A stretch of DNA of 18,296 nucleotides from an uncultured Haemophilus sp. (lineage in GTDB: Bacteria; Pseudomonadota; Gammaproteobacteria; Enterobacterales; Pasteurellaceae). Position numbers and translations under genes: made by a program. This document shows positions 5,900-12,766 of this stretch, in pieces (position 1 is the stretch's first letter; every line of letters begins with the position of its first letter). The stretch covers positions 1 through 18,296 of the forward strand of contig CABSXY010000008.1 in NCBI GenBank assembly GCA_902481695.1. Reading direction: 5' to 3'. Below the pieces are notes generated by a model, which did not search any database, had not been told where the DNA came from, and was given only the letters and a program-made list of their open reading frames with translations.

Positions 5900-7366
5900 A
5901 TGAATGTGTTAGGTTATGCGCAAAAAATTGGGCAAGCCTTAATGGTACCTGTTGCTGTCTTACCAGCAGCAGCTGTACTGATGGGTATTGGTTATTGGCT
6001 TGACCCAGATGGCTGGGGAGCTAACAGTCAACTTGCTGCATTTTTAATTAAATCAGGCGGTGCTATCATCGATAACATGGGCCTGCTTTTTGCCGTTGGC
6101 GTTGCTTTCGGTTTATCTAAGGACAAACATGGTTCCGCTGCGCTTTCAGGTTTAGTAGGTTACTATGTGGTAACCACTCTACTTTCACCTGGCAGTGTTG
6201 CTCAGCTACAACATATCGATGTAAGTGAAGTGCCCGCCGCTTTCGGGAAAATCAATAACCAATTTATTGGGATTTTAATCGGGGTGATTTCGGCTGAACT
6301 TTATAACCGCTTCTATCAAGTGGAATTGCCAAAAGCCCTTTCCTTCTTTAGCGGAAAACGTCTCGTGCCGATTGTTGTGTCTTTTGTCATGATGCTTCTC
6401 AGCTTCGTATTGCTCTACATCTGGCCATATATTTTCGGCGGTTTAGTGTCATTCGGTGAAAGCATTAAAGATTTAGGTGCAGTTGGTGCGGGTCTTTACG
6501 GTTTCTTCAACCGTTTACTCATTCCGGTTGGCTTACACCACGCATTAAACTCTGTATTCTGGTTTGACGTAGCCGGTATCAACGATATTCCAAACTTCTT
6601 AGGTGGTGCAAAATCACTTGCTGAGGGTACGGCAACAGTTGGTGTAACGGGTATGTATCAAGCCGGTTTCTTCCCTGTCATGATGTTCGGTTTACCAGGT
6701 GCAGCACTAGCAATTTATCTCAGTGCGAAACCAAGCCAAAAAACAAAAGTGGCATCAATTATGCTTGCTGGCGCATTTGCCTCATTCTTTACGGGTATCA
6801 CTGAACCGTTAGAATTCTCGTTCATGTTTGTTGCGCCAGTACTTTACTTCATCCACGCGGTATTAACCGGTATTTCCGTCTTTATCGCGGCGACAATGCA
6901 TTGGATCGCAGGCTTCGGTTTCAGTGCGGGTCTCGTGGATATGGTGCTTTCATCACGCAACCCATTAGCCATTGAATGGTATATGCTAATCGTACAAGGT
7001 TTAGTATTCTTCGTGATTTACTACGTGGTATTCCGTTTAGCAATCAAAGCTTTCAACCTAAAAACATTAGGTCGCACAGAAGAAGCTGAAGAAACCACTA
7101 CTGCACAACCAGTAGCAAGCCAATCTCGCGAAGAAAGAGCGGTCAAATTTATTGATGCTTTAGGTGGTGCGGATAACTTCAAAAATATTGATGCTTGTAT
7201 CACTCGCTTACGTTTAAGCTTAGTCGATCAACACAAAATTAATGAAGAACAGCTTAAGTCTCTTGGTGCAAAAGGTATCGTGAAAATCGGTAACGATGGC
7301 TTACAAGTGGTTCTCGGCCCTGAAGCTGAACTTGTGGCAGAAGCCATGAAACAAAAAGTGAAATAA
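5900..7366 (+). CDS. nagE: PTS GlcNAc-type permease, EIICB
   Basis: This inner-membrane phosphotransferase permease takes up and phosphorylates a sugar, probably N-acetylglucosamine, delivering GlcNAc-6-phosphate to NagA. The 488-residue protein has an N-terminal EIIC domain (about 1-385) of many hydrophobic segments, with the glucose-family signatures NRLLIPVGLHH (about 204-214), MMFGLPGAALA and GITEPLEF (about 299-306). A hydrophilic linker (about 388-412) leads to a C-terminal EIIB domain with the phosphoacceptor Cys433 in DACITRLRL. It resembles E. coli NagE throughout but stops before the EIIA domain, so it must borrow a IIA, presumably Crr (IIA-Glc). A glucose or MurNAc substrate is possible, but context favours GlcNAc. 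The start has AGGAG seven bases before it. It is divergent from the nan operon and followed by its own terminator. Confidence 0.85.
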   Translation: MNVLGYAQKIGQALMVPVAVLPAAAVLMGIGYWLDPDGWGANSQLAAFLIKSGGAIIDNMGLLFAVGVAFGLSKDKHGSAALSGLVGYYVVTTLLSPGSVAQLQHIDVSEVPAAFGKINNQFIGILIGVISAELYNRFYQVELPKALSFFSGKRLVPIVVSFVMMLLSFVLLYIWPYIFGGLVSFGESIKDLGAVGAGLYGFFNRLLIPVGLHHALNSVFWFDVAGINDIPNFLGGAKSLAEGTATVGVTGMYQAGFFPVMMFGLPGAALAIYLSAKPSQKTKVASIMLAGAFASFFTGITEPLEFSFMFVAPVLYFIHAVLTGISVFIAATMHWIAGFGFSAGLVDMVLSSRNPLAIEWYMLIVQGLVFFVIYYVVFRLAIKAFNLKTLGRTEEAEETTTAQPVASQSREERAVKFIDALGGADNFKNIDACITRLRLSLVDQHKINEEQLKSLGAKGIVKIGNDGLQVVLGPEAELVAEAMKQKVK

Positions 7367-7380
7367 AATACACCAAATGA

Positions 7381-7413
7381 AATACCGACTTAGAAATAGG
7401 TCGGTATTTTTTT
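7381..7413 (+). terminator. Intrinsic terminator of the PTS gene
   Basis: AATACCGAC (7381-7389) and GTCGGTATT (7400-7408) form a 9-bp perfect stem followed by a T run to 7413, beginning 14 bases after the stop codon. Confidence 0.9.
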
Positions 7414-7435
7414 GTCAAAAATAAAGCAAAAAATG

Positions 7436-7444
7436 ACCGCACTT
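7436..7444 (-). repeat. DNA uptake signal (USS) after the PTS gene
   Basis: AAGTGCGGT on the minus strand followed by CATTTTTT, in the intergenic stretch after the PTS terminator. Confidence 0.85.
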
Positions 7445-7504
7445 TAACTGAGAATTTCTCGTTTGAAGTGATTTTGATGAATATTTGAAAATTGAAGATT
7501 GTTT

Positions 7505-7719
7505 TGAAGGGTGGTGGAACTAAGCAGAATTGGTCTTAACAGCAAGTGGCTTACTGCATCGCATCCCTGCGGGATTTCTACCTAGCCCACCATAGATTTA
7601 AAGCATCTCTGGGGTTCCAGTCTGCGATATAAAATTAAAAGATTAAGCATCTTTTAAAAGCCACTTATATATTCAGGAGACCAATCCTGACTTCCAAACA
7701 AACCACGTTGGAAGGCAGT
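7505..7719 (-). ncRNA. Candidate structured RNA of unknown family
   Basis: This 215-base stretch has no open frame of note but is dense in inverted repeats that nest. ATTGGTCT (7529-7536) pairs with 7678-7685, AAGTGGCTT (7544-7552) with 7658-7666, and ATCGCA (7558-7563) with 7623-7628. Within these lie local hairpins: 7563-7575, 7609-7620 and the 9-bp 7635-7643/7649-7657. At the promoter-proximal end are hairpins 7691-7697/7708-7714 and 7673-7678/7685-7690, the latter competing with the outermost helix. A near-consensus promoter on the minus strand starts just outside. It does not resemble tmRNA, RNase P RNA, 4.5S, 6S or the common riboswitches as I know them. The 3' end is unclear, with no clean terminator seen. 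Confidence 0.5.
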
Positions 7720-7722
7720 ATT

Positions 7723-7751
7723 ATGATAGAAGTCTTCCGCAATTTTGTCAA
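7723..7751 (-). promoter_or_regulatory. Sigma70-type promoter of the RNA candidate
   Basis: The minus strand reads TTGACA (7751-7746), exactly 17 bases, then TATCAT (7728-7723). This is a perfect -35 with a 5-of-6 -10. Transcription would start near 7716-7719 and run leftward into the inverted-repeat-rich region. No protein gene lies downstream on that strand before the back of the PTS gene. Confidence 0.65.
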
Positions 7752-7841
7752 TTAAGATATTGCACTAAAAGAAGTATTTTTTCGCTTTTCGTATAAAAAT
7801 TAACAAAGCCATTTCAACTATCACATCAATGTAACAAAAAC

Positions 7842-7873
7842 AAAATAACCGTCTGATTAGAGACGGTTATTTT
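7842..7873 (-). terminator. Intrinsic terminator of crp
   Basis: AAAATAACCGTCT (7842-7854) and AGACGGTTATTTT (7861-7873) form a 13-bp perfect stem with a 6-base loop, beginning two bases after the crp stop. On the minus strand the stem ends in TTATTTTGTTTTTG. Confidence 0.85.
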
Positions 7874-7875
7874 TG

Positions 7876-8544
7876 CTATCGAGTGCCGTAAACCACAATG
7901 GTTTTGCCGTGCGCATGAATGAGATTTTGATCTTCTAGCATCTTAATGATTCGCCCTACGGTTTCACGCGAACAACCTACCATTTGACCGATTTCCTGAC
8001 GTGTAATTTTAATCTGCATACCATCAGGATGCGTCATCGCTTCAGGTTGTTTTGCTAAATGCATAAGCGCCTGAGCAATACGGCCTGCCACATCCAAAAA
8101 GGCCAAGTTAGTCACTTGTCGAGATGTATTCTGCAAGCGTTTTGATAACTGAGAAGTAAGGAACATTAAAATTTCAGGATTAATTTGAATAAGCTGACGA
8201 TATTTTTTATAGGAAATTTCTGCAATTTCACAAGGGGTTTTCGTTTTGACCCAAGCAGAACGTTTCGAGCCTTCATCAAATAAACCTGCTTCACCAAAAA
8301 ATTGTCCGGCACCTAAATAAGATAAAATCATCTCTTTGCCTTCATCATCTTTCGATGAAACCATCACGGTTCCTTTAATTAAGAAATATAAAATATTGGC
8401 ATCTTCCCCTGCATGAATTAAGGTCGATTTTGCCGGATATTTATGTAAATGGCAGTGCGTTAGGAACCAATCCAGAGCAGGATCACGTTGTTGATCATCG
8501 TCCTGCGGCTTTTGTTCTTCTAATAATTCGACATTTTCTGACAT
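7876..8544 (-). CDS. crp: cAMP receptor protein, global regulator
   Basis: CRP binds cyclic AMP and activates or represses catabolic genes. In Haemophilus it also controls competence. The 222-residue protein has a 12-residue longer, acidic N-terminus than E. coli CRP. The cyclic-nucleotide domain follows, with GEAGLFDEG and RSAW (Arg95-Ser96, equal to the cAMP-contacting Arg82-Ser83). The C-terminal helix-turn-helix is ITRQEIGQMVGCSRETVGR (about 180-198), whose Arg193, Glu194 and Arg198 contact DNA. The recognition helix is unchanged from E. coli, so the TGTGA-N6-TCACA target should hold. The ATG follows AGGAG by 6 bases. It lies only 16 bases after yheU on the same strand, so it is either the last gene of that transcription unit or has a promoter inside yheU. 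Confidence 0.98.
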   Translation of the reverse strand: MSENVELLEEQKPQDDDQQRDPALDWFLTHCHLHKYPAKSTLIHAGEDANILYFLIKGTVMVSSKDDEGKEMILSYLGAGQFFGEAGLFDEGSKRSAWVKTKTPCEIAEISYKKYRQLIQINPEILMFLTSQLSKRLQNTSRQVTNLAFLDVAGRIAQALMHLAKQPEAMTHPDGMQIKITRQEIGQMVGCSRETVGRIIKMLEDQNLIHAHGKTIVVYGTR

Positions 8545-8560
8545 ATAAGCTCCTATTGAT

Positions 8561-8779
8561 TTATTTTAGAAATTCCATTTTATCTTTTATATCAATGGAT
8601 TCATGTAATTCTGACCAAACAATCACTGCACTTCCATTGTGAATTTTGTTTAGTAGGTGTTGTTTTTTTTGTTCTAAAGAAAATTCGTGTGAACCATAAT
8701 CGGTACCTTCCCTAAGTATCACACTTTCCACTATATTTTCTAAGGTTTCTGTTGGCAATTCTTGCCACGGAATAATCAT
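8561..8779 (-). CDS. yheU: UPF0270 family protein YheU
   Basis: A 72-residue protein of unknown function matching E. coli YheU closely. It begins MIIPWQELPTETLENIVES, has LREGTDYG in the middle, and VIVWSELHES near the end. A TTG seven codons upstream directly after the slmA stop would extend it, but the ATG at 8779 gives the family's usual start and length. It follows slmA by 21 bases and precedes crp by 16. In E. coli yheU is also close to crp, separated by two other genes, so the linkage is old. No enzyme motif is visible. Confidence 0.9.
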   Translation of the reverse strand: MIIPWQELPTETLENIVESVILREGTDYGSHEFSLEQKKQHLLNKIHNGSAVIVWSELHESIDIKDKMEFLK

Positions 8780-8800
8780 ATATTTATCAACTAAAGTCAA

Positions 8801-9454
8801 TTAAGCAAAAAGCGGTTCAAGAAAACGCCATTGCTGTTCAAAACTTTGATTTGCGCCTAAACGGAAGTTTGTGCGGACATAACGCATAAACTGCCCTTCA
8901 CAAAGGGTCACTAAATGCCCCGCAATAATGCGTTCATCAACGTTAAAACCGCGTCCTTCACGTAATTTTCGCATTTGTAAAATATTCACAAATTGCATTT
9001 CAAGACGATCGAAAAATTGGGCGACACGAGCCTGTAGAAGTGGTTCTTCAAACATTAAGGCATGTCCCGTTAAAATACGAGTTAAACCAGGGTTTTTACG
9101 CGCAAAGTCAAGGATCATCTGCATAATGTCACGCACACGATTCATGGTGTTTGTTTCATTACGAATTGATGCTGTAATACGGCTAAACAAATTCGCCTCA
9201 ATATTATCGATCAACGCTTCAAACATTTTGGTTTTACTTGGGAAGTAACGATAAAGTGCCGCTTCTGACACCCCTACTTCTTCCGCTAAACGCGCTGTTG
9301 TCATACGTTCCATTCCGCGTTCAGAATGCAACATATGCGTCAGCACCGTCAATACTTGTTGACGACGTTCTTTTACCGTACGTTTTTCGATTTTTGGCGA
9401 TTTGATTTCCGCCACAATCTCATCAACTTCAACGAGAGATAATTGTTCTACCAT
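8801..9454 (-). CDS. slmA: Nucleoid occlusion factor SlmA
   Basis: SlmA binds specific chromosomal sites and blocks FtsZ ring assembly over the nucleoid. The 217-residue protein is a TetR-type factor. A charged N-terminal extension of about 25 residues precedes the helix-turn-helix MTTARLAEEVGVSEAALYRYF (about 51-71), and an all-helical FtsZ-contacting domain makes up the rest. The length fits Haemophilus SlmA, about 20 residues longer than that of E. coli. It starts three bases after the dut stop with no strong ribosome-binding site of its own, so translation is probably coupled to dut. The order coaBC-dut-slmA is conserved in gammaproteobacteria. Confidence 0.96.
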   Translation of the reverse strand: MVEQLSLVEVDEIVAEIKSPKIEKRTVKERRQQVLTVLTHMLHSERGMERMTTARLAEEVGVSEAALYRYFPSKTKMFEALIDNIEANLFSRITASIRNETNTMNRVRDIMQMILDFARKNPGLTRILTGHALMFEEPLLQARVAQFFDRLEMQFVNILQMRKLREGRGFNVDERIIAGHLVTLCEGQFMRYVRTNFRLGANQSFEQQWRFLEPLFA

Positions 9455-9457
9455 AGT

Positions 9458-9913
9458 TTATTTTTTACCTGAATGACCAAAACCACCTTCACCTCGTTCA
9501 GTTTCGGTAAATTCACTAACAATATTGAATTCAGCTTGTACTACTGGCACAAACACTAATTGCGCAATACGATCACCAACTTCAATTTTGAACGGTTCAT
9601 GACCACGATTCCATACAGATACCATTAATGGACCTTGGTAATCTGAATCAATTAAGCCCACTAAGTTACCTAATACGATACCGTGTTTATGGCCTAAACC
9701 CGAACGAGGCAGAATCACTGCTGCAAGGTTCGGATCGGCAATATAAATTGAAAGGCCTGTTGGGATAAGTTTGGTTTCGCCTGGTTGAATTTCAATGCCC
9801 TCTTCAAGCAATGCACGTAAATCCAAACCTGCTGAACCTTCGGTTGCATAGGTTGGTAAAGGAAATTCGTTGCCAATACGGCTATCTAAAATTTTTACAT
9901 CAATTTTTTTCAT
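9458..9913 (-). CDS. dut: dUTP diphosphatase
   Basis: Dut hydrolyses dUTP to dUMP and pyrophosphate, keeping uracil out of DNA and supplying dTMP synthesis. The 151-residue protein has all five motifs of trimeric dUTPases in order: SAGLDLRA (27-34), PRSGLG (69-74), GLIDSDYQG with catalytic Asp90, GDRIAQLVF (113-121), and the glycine-rich tail RGEGGFGHSG (140-149). The start follows AAAGGA. It lies 73 bases after coaBC, with a DNA uptake signal in the gap, and 3 bases before slmA. Confidence 0.98.
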   Translation of the reverse strand: MKKIDVKILDSRIGNEFPLPTYATEGSAGLDLRALLEEGIEIQPGETKLIPTGLSIYIADPNLAAVILPRSGLGHKHGIVLGNLVGLIDSDYQGPLMVSVWNRGHEPFKIEVGDRIAQLVFVPVVQAEFNIVSEFTETERGEGGFGHSGKK

Positions 9914-9948
9914 GCTTATTTATCCTTTAAAAGAAATCAGTCATACAA

Positions 9949-9957
9949 AAGTGCGGT
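9949..9957 (+). repeat. DNA uptake signal (USS), coaBC-dut gap
   Basis: AAGTGCGGT on the plus strand between coaBC and dut. Confidence 0.85.
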
Positions 9958-9986
9958 CACAAAACCCAACGAATTTTGAACGTATT

Positions 9987-11189
9987 TTATTTGTGATAAT
10001 GCTCAACAATTTCTGTGACTAACACTTCTGCCAATTTATTTTTGTCAGCCAACGGCAACGATTTTTCGCCTGTTTTCCAAAAGATCTGCAAGGCATTTTG
10101 ATCTTGTCCGAATACTTGTCCACCCGATACATCATTGGCACAAATCATATCTAAATTTTTGCGTTGAAGTTTGCTCTTCGCATACTCAGCGACATTTTGT
10201 GTTTCAGCTGCAAAGCCTACAACAAACGGACGATCTTTTTCTAAACTTGCCACACTTGCGATAATGTCTGGATTTTTCACCAATTTAAGGGAAAGCTCAT
10301 CGTTATCATTGGTTTTCTTAATTTTTTGCTCGGCAACTTCCGCAACTCGATAATCTGCTACTGCGGCACAGCCAATAAAGATACGATTTTTGACCGCACT
10401 TTCAAGAGAGGCTTGCCACATTTCATGGGCGGTTGTCACATCAATACGATGAACGTTTTTCGGCGTAGCGAGATTAACAGGACCTGCAATTAAGGTAACA
10501 TTCGCCCCACGTTTAGCAAAGGCCTCAGCAATCGCAAAGCCCATTTTGCCTGAGCTGTGATTAGAAATATAACGAACAGGATCGATAGCTTCACGCGTCG
10601 GGCCTGCCGTAATGGTAACGCTTAAATCAGCTAAATCTTGTTGAACGGCAAAAAGTGATTGAAGCGACTCAAAAATTTCAGCGGGTTCAGACATTCTCCC
10701 TGCGCCCACATCACCACAAGCCTGAAAGCCGCTATTTGGCCCCACAAAGTGAATACCTCGCGCAGAAAGAGCGGTTAAATTTTGTTGTGTAATCGCCTGA
10801 TGATACATCTGTTGATTCATCGCTGGAGCGAGCAAAATAGGCGCACTTGTCGCAAGACAAATCGTACTTAGTAAATCATTTGCCATTCCAACGGTTAAAC
10901 GCGCAATAAAATCGGCACTGGCTGGTGCAATGACAATCGCATCAGCCCATTTGGCTAGCTCAATGTGCCCCATAGCTAATTCGGCTTGAGGATCGAGTAA
11001 AGATTGAGAAACCGCATGGCCTGAAATGGCTTGTAGCGTTAAAGGCGTGACAAATTCAGCGGCAGCTGGCGTTAAAGCCACTCGAACTTCTGCGTTAGAT
11101 TTGCGTAATAAACGAATAAACTCAATGGTTTTATAGGCGGCGATGCCTCCTGTAATCCCGACAACAATACGCTTTCCGCTCAAGCTCAT
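9987..11189 (-). CDS. coaBC: Bifunctional CoaC decarboxylase / CoaB synthetase
   Basis: This enzyme makes 4'-phosphopantothenoylcysteine and then decarboxylates it to 4'-phosphopantetheine in coenzyme A synthesis. The 400-residue protein has an N-terminal flavin-dependent CoaC domain with GITGGIAAYK, catalytic His75 in GHIEL, PASADF, the substrate-binding PAMN with Asn125, and Cys158 in ACGDVG. The C-terminal CoaB domain has Asn210 in ISNHSSGKMG, AAVADY at 275-280 and Lys289. All key residues fall at E. coli numbers. The ATG follows GGAG. It is the first gene of the leftward run coaBC-dut-slmA-yheU-crp and is divergent from radC across 202 bases. A DNA uptake signal lies inside (10393-10401). 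Confidence 0.98.
   Translation of the reverse strand: MSLSGKRIVVGITGGIAAYKTIEFIRLLRKSNAEVRVALTPAAAEFVTPLTLQAISGHAVSQSLLDPQAELAMGHIELAKWADAIVIAPASADFIARLTVGMANDLLSTICLATSAPILLAPAMNQQMYHQAITQQNLTALSARGIHFVGPNSGFQACGDVGAGRMSEPAEIFESLQSLFAVQQDLADLSVTITAGPTREAIDPVRYISNHSSGKMGFAIAEAFAKRGANVTLIAGPVNLATPKNVHRIDVTTAHEMWQASLESAVKNRIFIGCAAVADYRVAEVAEQKIKKTNDNDELSLKLVKNPDIIASVASLEKDRPFVVGFAAETQNVAEYAKSKLQRKNLDMICANDVSGGQVFGQDQNALQIFWKTGEKSLPLADKNKLAEVLVTEIVEHYHK
10393..10401 (-). repeat. DNA uptake signal (USS) within coaBC
   Basis: AAGTGCGGT on the minus strand followed by CAAAAAT, inside the CoaB part of coaBC. Confidence 0.85.
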
Positions 11190-11290
11190 TTGCTACTCCG
11201 CTACGACTTAATAGAATGAATATGTTTTTGTGTGTTAGTACTTAACAACTTAAGGTCGCCTATTTTACTTCAAATTTCACCAATAAAAAA

Positions 11291-11324
11291 TTTTATTTTT
11301 GCGATCGCTATACCAAAAATAAAA
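11291..11324. promoter_or_regulatory. Inverted repeat between coaBC and radC
   Basis: TTTTATTTTTG (11291-11301) and CAAAAATAAAA (11314-11324) are a perfect 11-base inverted repeat. The 12-base centre and its flank contain the palindrome GCGATCGC (11301-11308). It lies in the 202-base divergent region, 101 bases from coaBC and 67 bases from radC. It could be a regulator site or part of overlapping promoters. I see no convincing -35/-10 pair for either gene. Confidence 0.4.
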
Positions 11325-11362
11325 CTGACAATTCGCAATACTTAAAAACATCATGAAAATTG

Positions 11363-11371
11363 ACCGCACTT
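11363..11371 (-). repeat. DNA uptake signal (USS) just before radC
   Basis: AAGTGCGGT on the minus strand followed by CAATTTT, 20 bases upstream of the chosen radC start. Confidence 0.85.
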
Positions 11372-11391
11372 TTTTCTTTTCATTAATTAAT

Positions 11392-12057
11392 ATGCAGACA
11401 AACTCCCCCTTAATGCCTCGTGAAAAACTGTTGAAATATGGTGTTGAAGCCCTAGAGGATCACGAATTACTTGCTATTTTCTTACGCACTGGGATTAAAG
11501 GTTGCCCTGTCATGGCATTATCACATAGCGTGCTGCAACATTTTGGCTCTCTTCGAGCCTTATTAAGTGCTGATAAAGAAGCCTTTTGCAAAGTAAAAGG
11601 ATTAGGCATTACGCAGTTTATTCAACTACAAGCCACCACAGAAATGACAAAGCGGTATCTGAAGCAAGAATTACTGATAGAGCATGTATTTAGCGACACA
11701 TCGACGGTAAAGCTTTATCTTCAAGCGGAGCTTCATCATGAAGAACGTGAAATTTTTATGGTGTTATTTTTAGATAATCAACATCGTTTGATTAAAAAAG
11801 AGCGGTTATTTTTAGGCACAATTAATGTAACGAATGTTTATCCACGAGAAATCATCAAAGAAAGCCTTTACTGCAATGCAGCCGCCTTAATTTTGGCTCA
11901 CAACCATCCTTCTGGCCTAGCAGAACCGAGCTATTCCGACAAAATGATCACACAAAAAATTATTGAAGCTGCAGAGTTAATGGATATTCGTATTTTGGAT
12001 CATTTTATTGTCGGCAAAGGCACTTGTTATTCTTTTGCAGAGCATAATCTGTTATAG
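11392..12057 (+). CDS. radC: RadC/YicR family JAB-domain protein
   Basis: RadC proteins were once linked to DNA repair, but that role was withdrawn for E. coli and the true function is unknown. The 221-residue protein has the N-terminal helix-hairpin-helix-like region (PREKLLKYG and VKGLGITQFIQLQA) and a C-terminal JAB/MPN metallo-hydrolase-like domain with the motif AHNHPSG...SYSD, which supplies the two histidines, serine and aspartate of a zinc site. The frame also has an ATG at 11353, but the extra 13 codons contain the DNA uptake signal and do not fit the family start, so 11392 is chosen. Neither start has a good ribosome-binding site. It precedes rpmB-rpmG-mutM as in E. coli. Confidence 0.93.
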   Translation: MQTNSPLMPREKLLKYGVEALEDHELLAIFLRTGIKGCPVMALSHSVLQHFGSLRALLSADKEAFCKVKGLGITQFIQLQATTEMTKRYLKQELLIEHVFSDTSTVKLYLQAELHHEEREIFMVLFLDNQHRLIKKERLFLGTINVTNVYPREIIKESLYCNAAALILAHNHPSGLAEPSYSDKMITQKIIEAAELMDIRILDHFIVGKGTCYSFAEHNLL

Positions 12058-12124
12058 TTTTAGGGAATTTGATGATTTTTTTATCGTTCATTTCCATTTA
12101 AAGACGGAAAAATCGCTTTTAGAC

Positions 12125-12153
12125 TTGAGAAATGAAAATAAAGTCAGTATAAT
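12125..12153 (+). promoter_or_regulatory. Strong promoter of rpmB-rpmG
   Basis: TTGAGA (12125-12130), 17 bases, then a perfect TATAAT (12148-12153) on the plus strand. Transcription should start near 12160, giving a leader of about 115 bases before rpmB. Such a strong box pair fits a ribosomal protein operon. Confidence 0.85.
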
Positions 12154-12159
12154 TTGCGA

Positions 12160-12265
12160 CCTTTAATATAGTAAGTGGGTCGGATACTGCGACCTGACGA
12201 GGAAGCAAGCTTAGTTTTAAGCTTCATTATCCGAACCATAAGCTCGAGCTTATATTTAAATTATT
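12160..12265 (+). promoter_or_regulatory. Structured mRNA leader of rpmB
   Basis: Several helices are possible. GGTCGGATA (12178-12186) pairs with TATCCGAACC (12228-12237), 9 bp with one bulged A. Inside it AAGCTTA (12207-12213) pairs with TAAGCTT (12218-12224) around a GTTT loop. After it the 16-base perfect palindrome ATAAGCTCGAGCTTAT (12238-12253) can fold into a 6-bp hairpin. An alternative 5-bp hairpin, GGTCG (12178-12182) with CGACC (12189-12193), would break the outer helix. This suggests a switchable leader, perhaps for feedback by L28 or L33. That role is inference, and I know of no described element of this kind in this family. Confidence 0.45.
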
Positions 12266-12275
12266 GGAGATTATT

Positions 12276-12512
12276 ATGTCTAGAGTTTGTCAAGTAACAG
12301 GCAAGCGTCCAGCTGTGGGTAACAACCGCTCACACGCGTTGAATGCGACACGTCGTCGTTTTCTTCCAAACCTTCACACTCACCGTTTCTGGGTTGAAAG
12401 TGAAAACCGTTTCGTAACCTTACGTTTAACTGCGAAAGGTATGCGTATTATCGATAAAAAAGGCATTGATGCAGTGTTAGCTGAAATCCGTGCTCGTGGC
12501 GAAAAAATCTAA
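12276..12512 (+). CDS. rpmB: 50S ribosomal protein L28
   Basis: L28 is a small basic protein of the large ribosomal subunit. The 78-residue product begins [17 protein letters not shown] and has the family's [12 protein letters not shown] stretch and the R-phi-T-phi-KG-hydrophobic pattern near the C-terminus. The frame extends four codons upstream to a TTG, but GGAG at 12265-12268 is correctly spaced for the ATG at 12276, and the length equals that of E. coli L28. It has a strong promoter with a structured leader and is followed 11 bases later by rpmG. Confidence 0.98.
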
Positions 12513-12523
12513 GGAGCTAAAAC

Positions 12524-12694
12524 ATGGCAGCTAAAGGCGCTCGTGAGAAAATCCGTTTAGTTTCTACAGCAGAGACTGGTCACTTCTACACAACTGATAA
12601 AAACAAACGTAATATGCCTGAAAAAATGGAAATCAAAAAATTTGATCCAGTAGTGCGTAAACACGTTATCTATAAAGAAGCAAAAATCAAATAA
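12524..12694 (+). CDS. rpmG: 50S ribosomal protein L33
   Basis: L33 is a small protein of the large subunit near the E site. The 56-residue product begins [19 protein letters not shown], continues [11 protein letters not shown], and ends in the basic [11 protein letters not shown]. It has no CXXC zinc pairs, so it is the zinc-independent form. AGGAG precedes the ATG by 8 bases. It is co-transcribed with rpmB and followed by a terminator. Confidence 0.98.
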
Positions 12695-12707
12695 TTTTGC
12701 TGATTTG

Positions 12708-12737
12708 AAAAAAGCCCGACATTGTTCGGGTTTTTTT
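12708..12737 (+). terminator. Intrinsic terminator of rpmB-rpmG
   Basis: GCCCGA and TCGGGT form a short GC-rich stem, lengthened by the A run before it and the seven-T run after it (12731-12737). It lies 13 bases after the rpmG stop and just before mutM. Confidence 0.85.
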
Positions 12738-12766
12738 ATACCACAAATTTATTACCGAGATTATCT

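Noticed and set aside
7505..7720. 6S RNA, tmRNA, RNase P RNA, cobalamin or lysine riboswitch, or tRNA as identity of the structured region
   Set aside because: None of the hallmark sequences I know for these families is present, and no gene follows on the minus strand for a riboswitch to control.
8780..8800. TTG start giving yheU seven extra codons
   Set aside because: The ATG at 8779 matches the conserved family start MxIPWQ and the 72-residue length.
11353..11391. Upstream ATG for radC
   Set aside because: The extra 13 codons overlap a DNA uptake signal and do not resemble the conserved RadC N-terminus.
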